Source: Nectonema munidae (lineage: Eukaryota > Nematomorpha > Nectonematoida > Nectonematidae). From it: DNA of 64,000 nt. Position numbers and translations under genes: made by a program. The notes under the pieces were generated by a model. It worked only from the letters and a program-made list of their open reading frames with translations, did no database searches and was not told where the DNA came from. This document shows positions 62,699 to 64,000 of this stretch, in pieces. Position 1 is the first letter of the stretch. Each line of letters begins with the position of its first letter. The DNA is taken from positions 367,501 to 431,500 of the forward strand of contig JAUIRK010000883.1 of NCBI GenBank assembly GCA_030549495.1, read 5' to 3'.

Positions 62699-63177
62699 CA
62701 GGGCCGTAACAAGAGGGAGGGCAGTAGGGAGGGGCAATTGCCCCGGGCCACCACACCTAGAGCGCGCCATTTCATTGCCCAGTCAACAACCTTAGGGGGT
62801 GGGGCTTAGGGATGTAAAAAAATTCCCCTTCCAAGGTTTCCACCAAAAAAACTGAGGAAACTTCAAGAAAAGTAATGTAGCTGGGATAGACTCCCAGGGT
62901 CTATATTGCCCTAGCAACAAGGACGCATATCGCCCGCCTCCAAAGTCTGGCTCTTATGAGCATTGAGAAAGAAGTTCTCGATTGTGTTGATTTTGACGAA
63001 GTCATATCTAATTGAGACTGTCTTTGACTCAGTCAATATATATCTGAATTATGTCGCTTAATAAAAATGTGAGCATTTTTTTTCTAAATCACTTTTTAAG
63101 CCAGAATGGGGTGGGGATGAGTGAGAAAAGAAAGAGCAATGGGGTAAGGCGCTCCACGATCCCTTGATACGGCCCTA
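62699..63177. mobile_element. Possible hAT-type non-autonomous element
   Basis: CAGGGCCGTAACAAG at the left and, inverted, TAGGGCCGTATCAAG at the right form an imperfect terminal repeat. The expected 8-bp flanks match only partly (TAGCTAGC and TAGCATTT). The interior is G-rich for this region. Confidence 0.5.
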
Positions 63178-64000
63178 TAGCATTTGCTTTTTTGTTTGGC
63201 ATTTGCGTAAAATAATTCCCAATAAATCATCAATTTTTACTGGCAAATATATAATTATTTTGGATACATTGTACATACGAATACTAAACTTATAAATAAA
63301 TCAAAATCAATAAAAAAAAATAAAAAAAATCTTATTTTTTATATTCTTTTGCTATAGATCAAAGAATACAATTGAAGTTACAAAAGTATATGGTTGAATT
63401 TTTGGTACTAACTCTTTCTCAATAAACCTTAATAATATTGTTAAATGATGCGATGAAAAGGTAAATGTAAGAATTTTTGAAATTTAAAGAAAATTTGAAG
63501 TAGATTCATGTTCCTTTGTTCGCACTCCTTTTAATCAACTTTGCTACCTTAAAATTCTAAATTTGGTTAAAATATAGTTTCCCAGTAATTCCAATGAATT
63601 CTTATTTTTTTTTCTGATGCTTCCATAATTCAATTAAAGTTTACATTTTTTTCATTATTTTAGGTCCGCCACATAAACAATATATATATATATAAGGTTA
63701 CTATTGTTTATAAAATTTCTTTAAATTTGCCATATGAGAAGGAATAAAATAATGATTTTCTGACTCTTGTTTTTTTCATATTATTTCAATTTGGTAGAAA
63801 AGTTTTCTTAGACATATATTCTGGCATCTCTAATTTTTGAACAAAAATTTTAGGGAATCAAGAATTTTTGTATCACCAGTGTTAAAAATGTTCCCCCCAA
63901 AATTCAAGTTGACTTGATATTTGAGTCTACTTGCTAAATTTATAAAAGAAACCAGAGACGAAACTTGGGATACCAGAATAGATGTTTAAGAAATTCCAGG

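Larger units (their letters stand above)
59500..64000. other. Upstream of the first recognised UTX exon
   Basis: The exon at 59379-59499 needs an upstream exon ending two bases into a codon. A weak candidate ends at TTTTG|GTGAGT near 59,884 and would restore a Trp, but its peptide does not resemble UTX and it sits on a GA repeat. No better exon was found, so the 5' part of UTX probably lies beyond the window. Confidence 0.4.

Overview
This window is AT-rich, intron-bearing animal DNA. It carries two large multi-exon genes that converge tail to tail, in a background of mostly old transposon fragments, tRNA-derived SINEs and short non-autonomous DNA transposons. The host is an invertebrate metazoan; a crustacean such as a parasitic copepod would fit the composition and repeat load, but that is only a guess.

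Region 1 (1-6.1 kb) is mostly non-coding. It holds one possible stray exon (845-1061), a GC-richer unclassified insert (3.48-4.35 kb) and a small unrecognised spliced gene (about 5.4-6.1 kb) with a poly(A) signal just after its stop.

Region 2 (6,270-20,513, + strand) is a complete receptor-regulated Smad of the TGF-beta/activin class (Smad2/3). I resolved nine coding exons. All splice phases agree and the joined length is 1,302 nt, giving 433 residues. The MH2 domain is well conserved, while the DNA-contacting part of MH1 and the linker are strongly diverged.

Region 3 (20.5-27.5 kb) lies between the two genes and is packed with mobile-element debris: a SINE, a mini-repeat-bearing MITE, two hAT-type elements with 8-bp target duplications, and LINE pieces.

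Region 4 (59,499 down to 27,514, - strand) is the histone H3K27 demethylase UTX/KDM6A. I resolved fifteen coding exons with consistent phases, running from inside the TPR array through a Ser/Asn-rich linker and the JmjC domain to the C-terminal zinc-binding module. The 5' exons were not found and probably lie beyond 64 kb. Its introns hold piggyBac, hAT and MULE relics, MITEs, SINEs and a LINE.

Smads act in the nucleus by recruiting chromatin regulators, and H3K27 demethylases are among the cofactors known for Smad2/3. A shared role is therefore plausible, but nothing in the sequence shows that the two genes are co-regulated. No RNA gene, CRISPR array or bacterial-type operon is visible.
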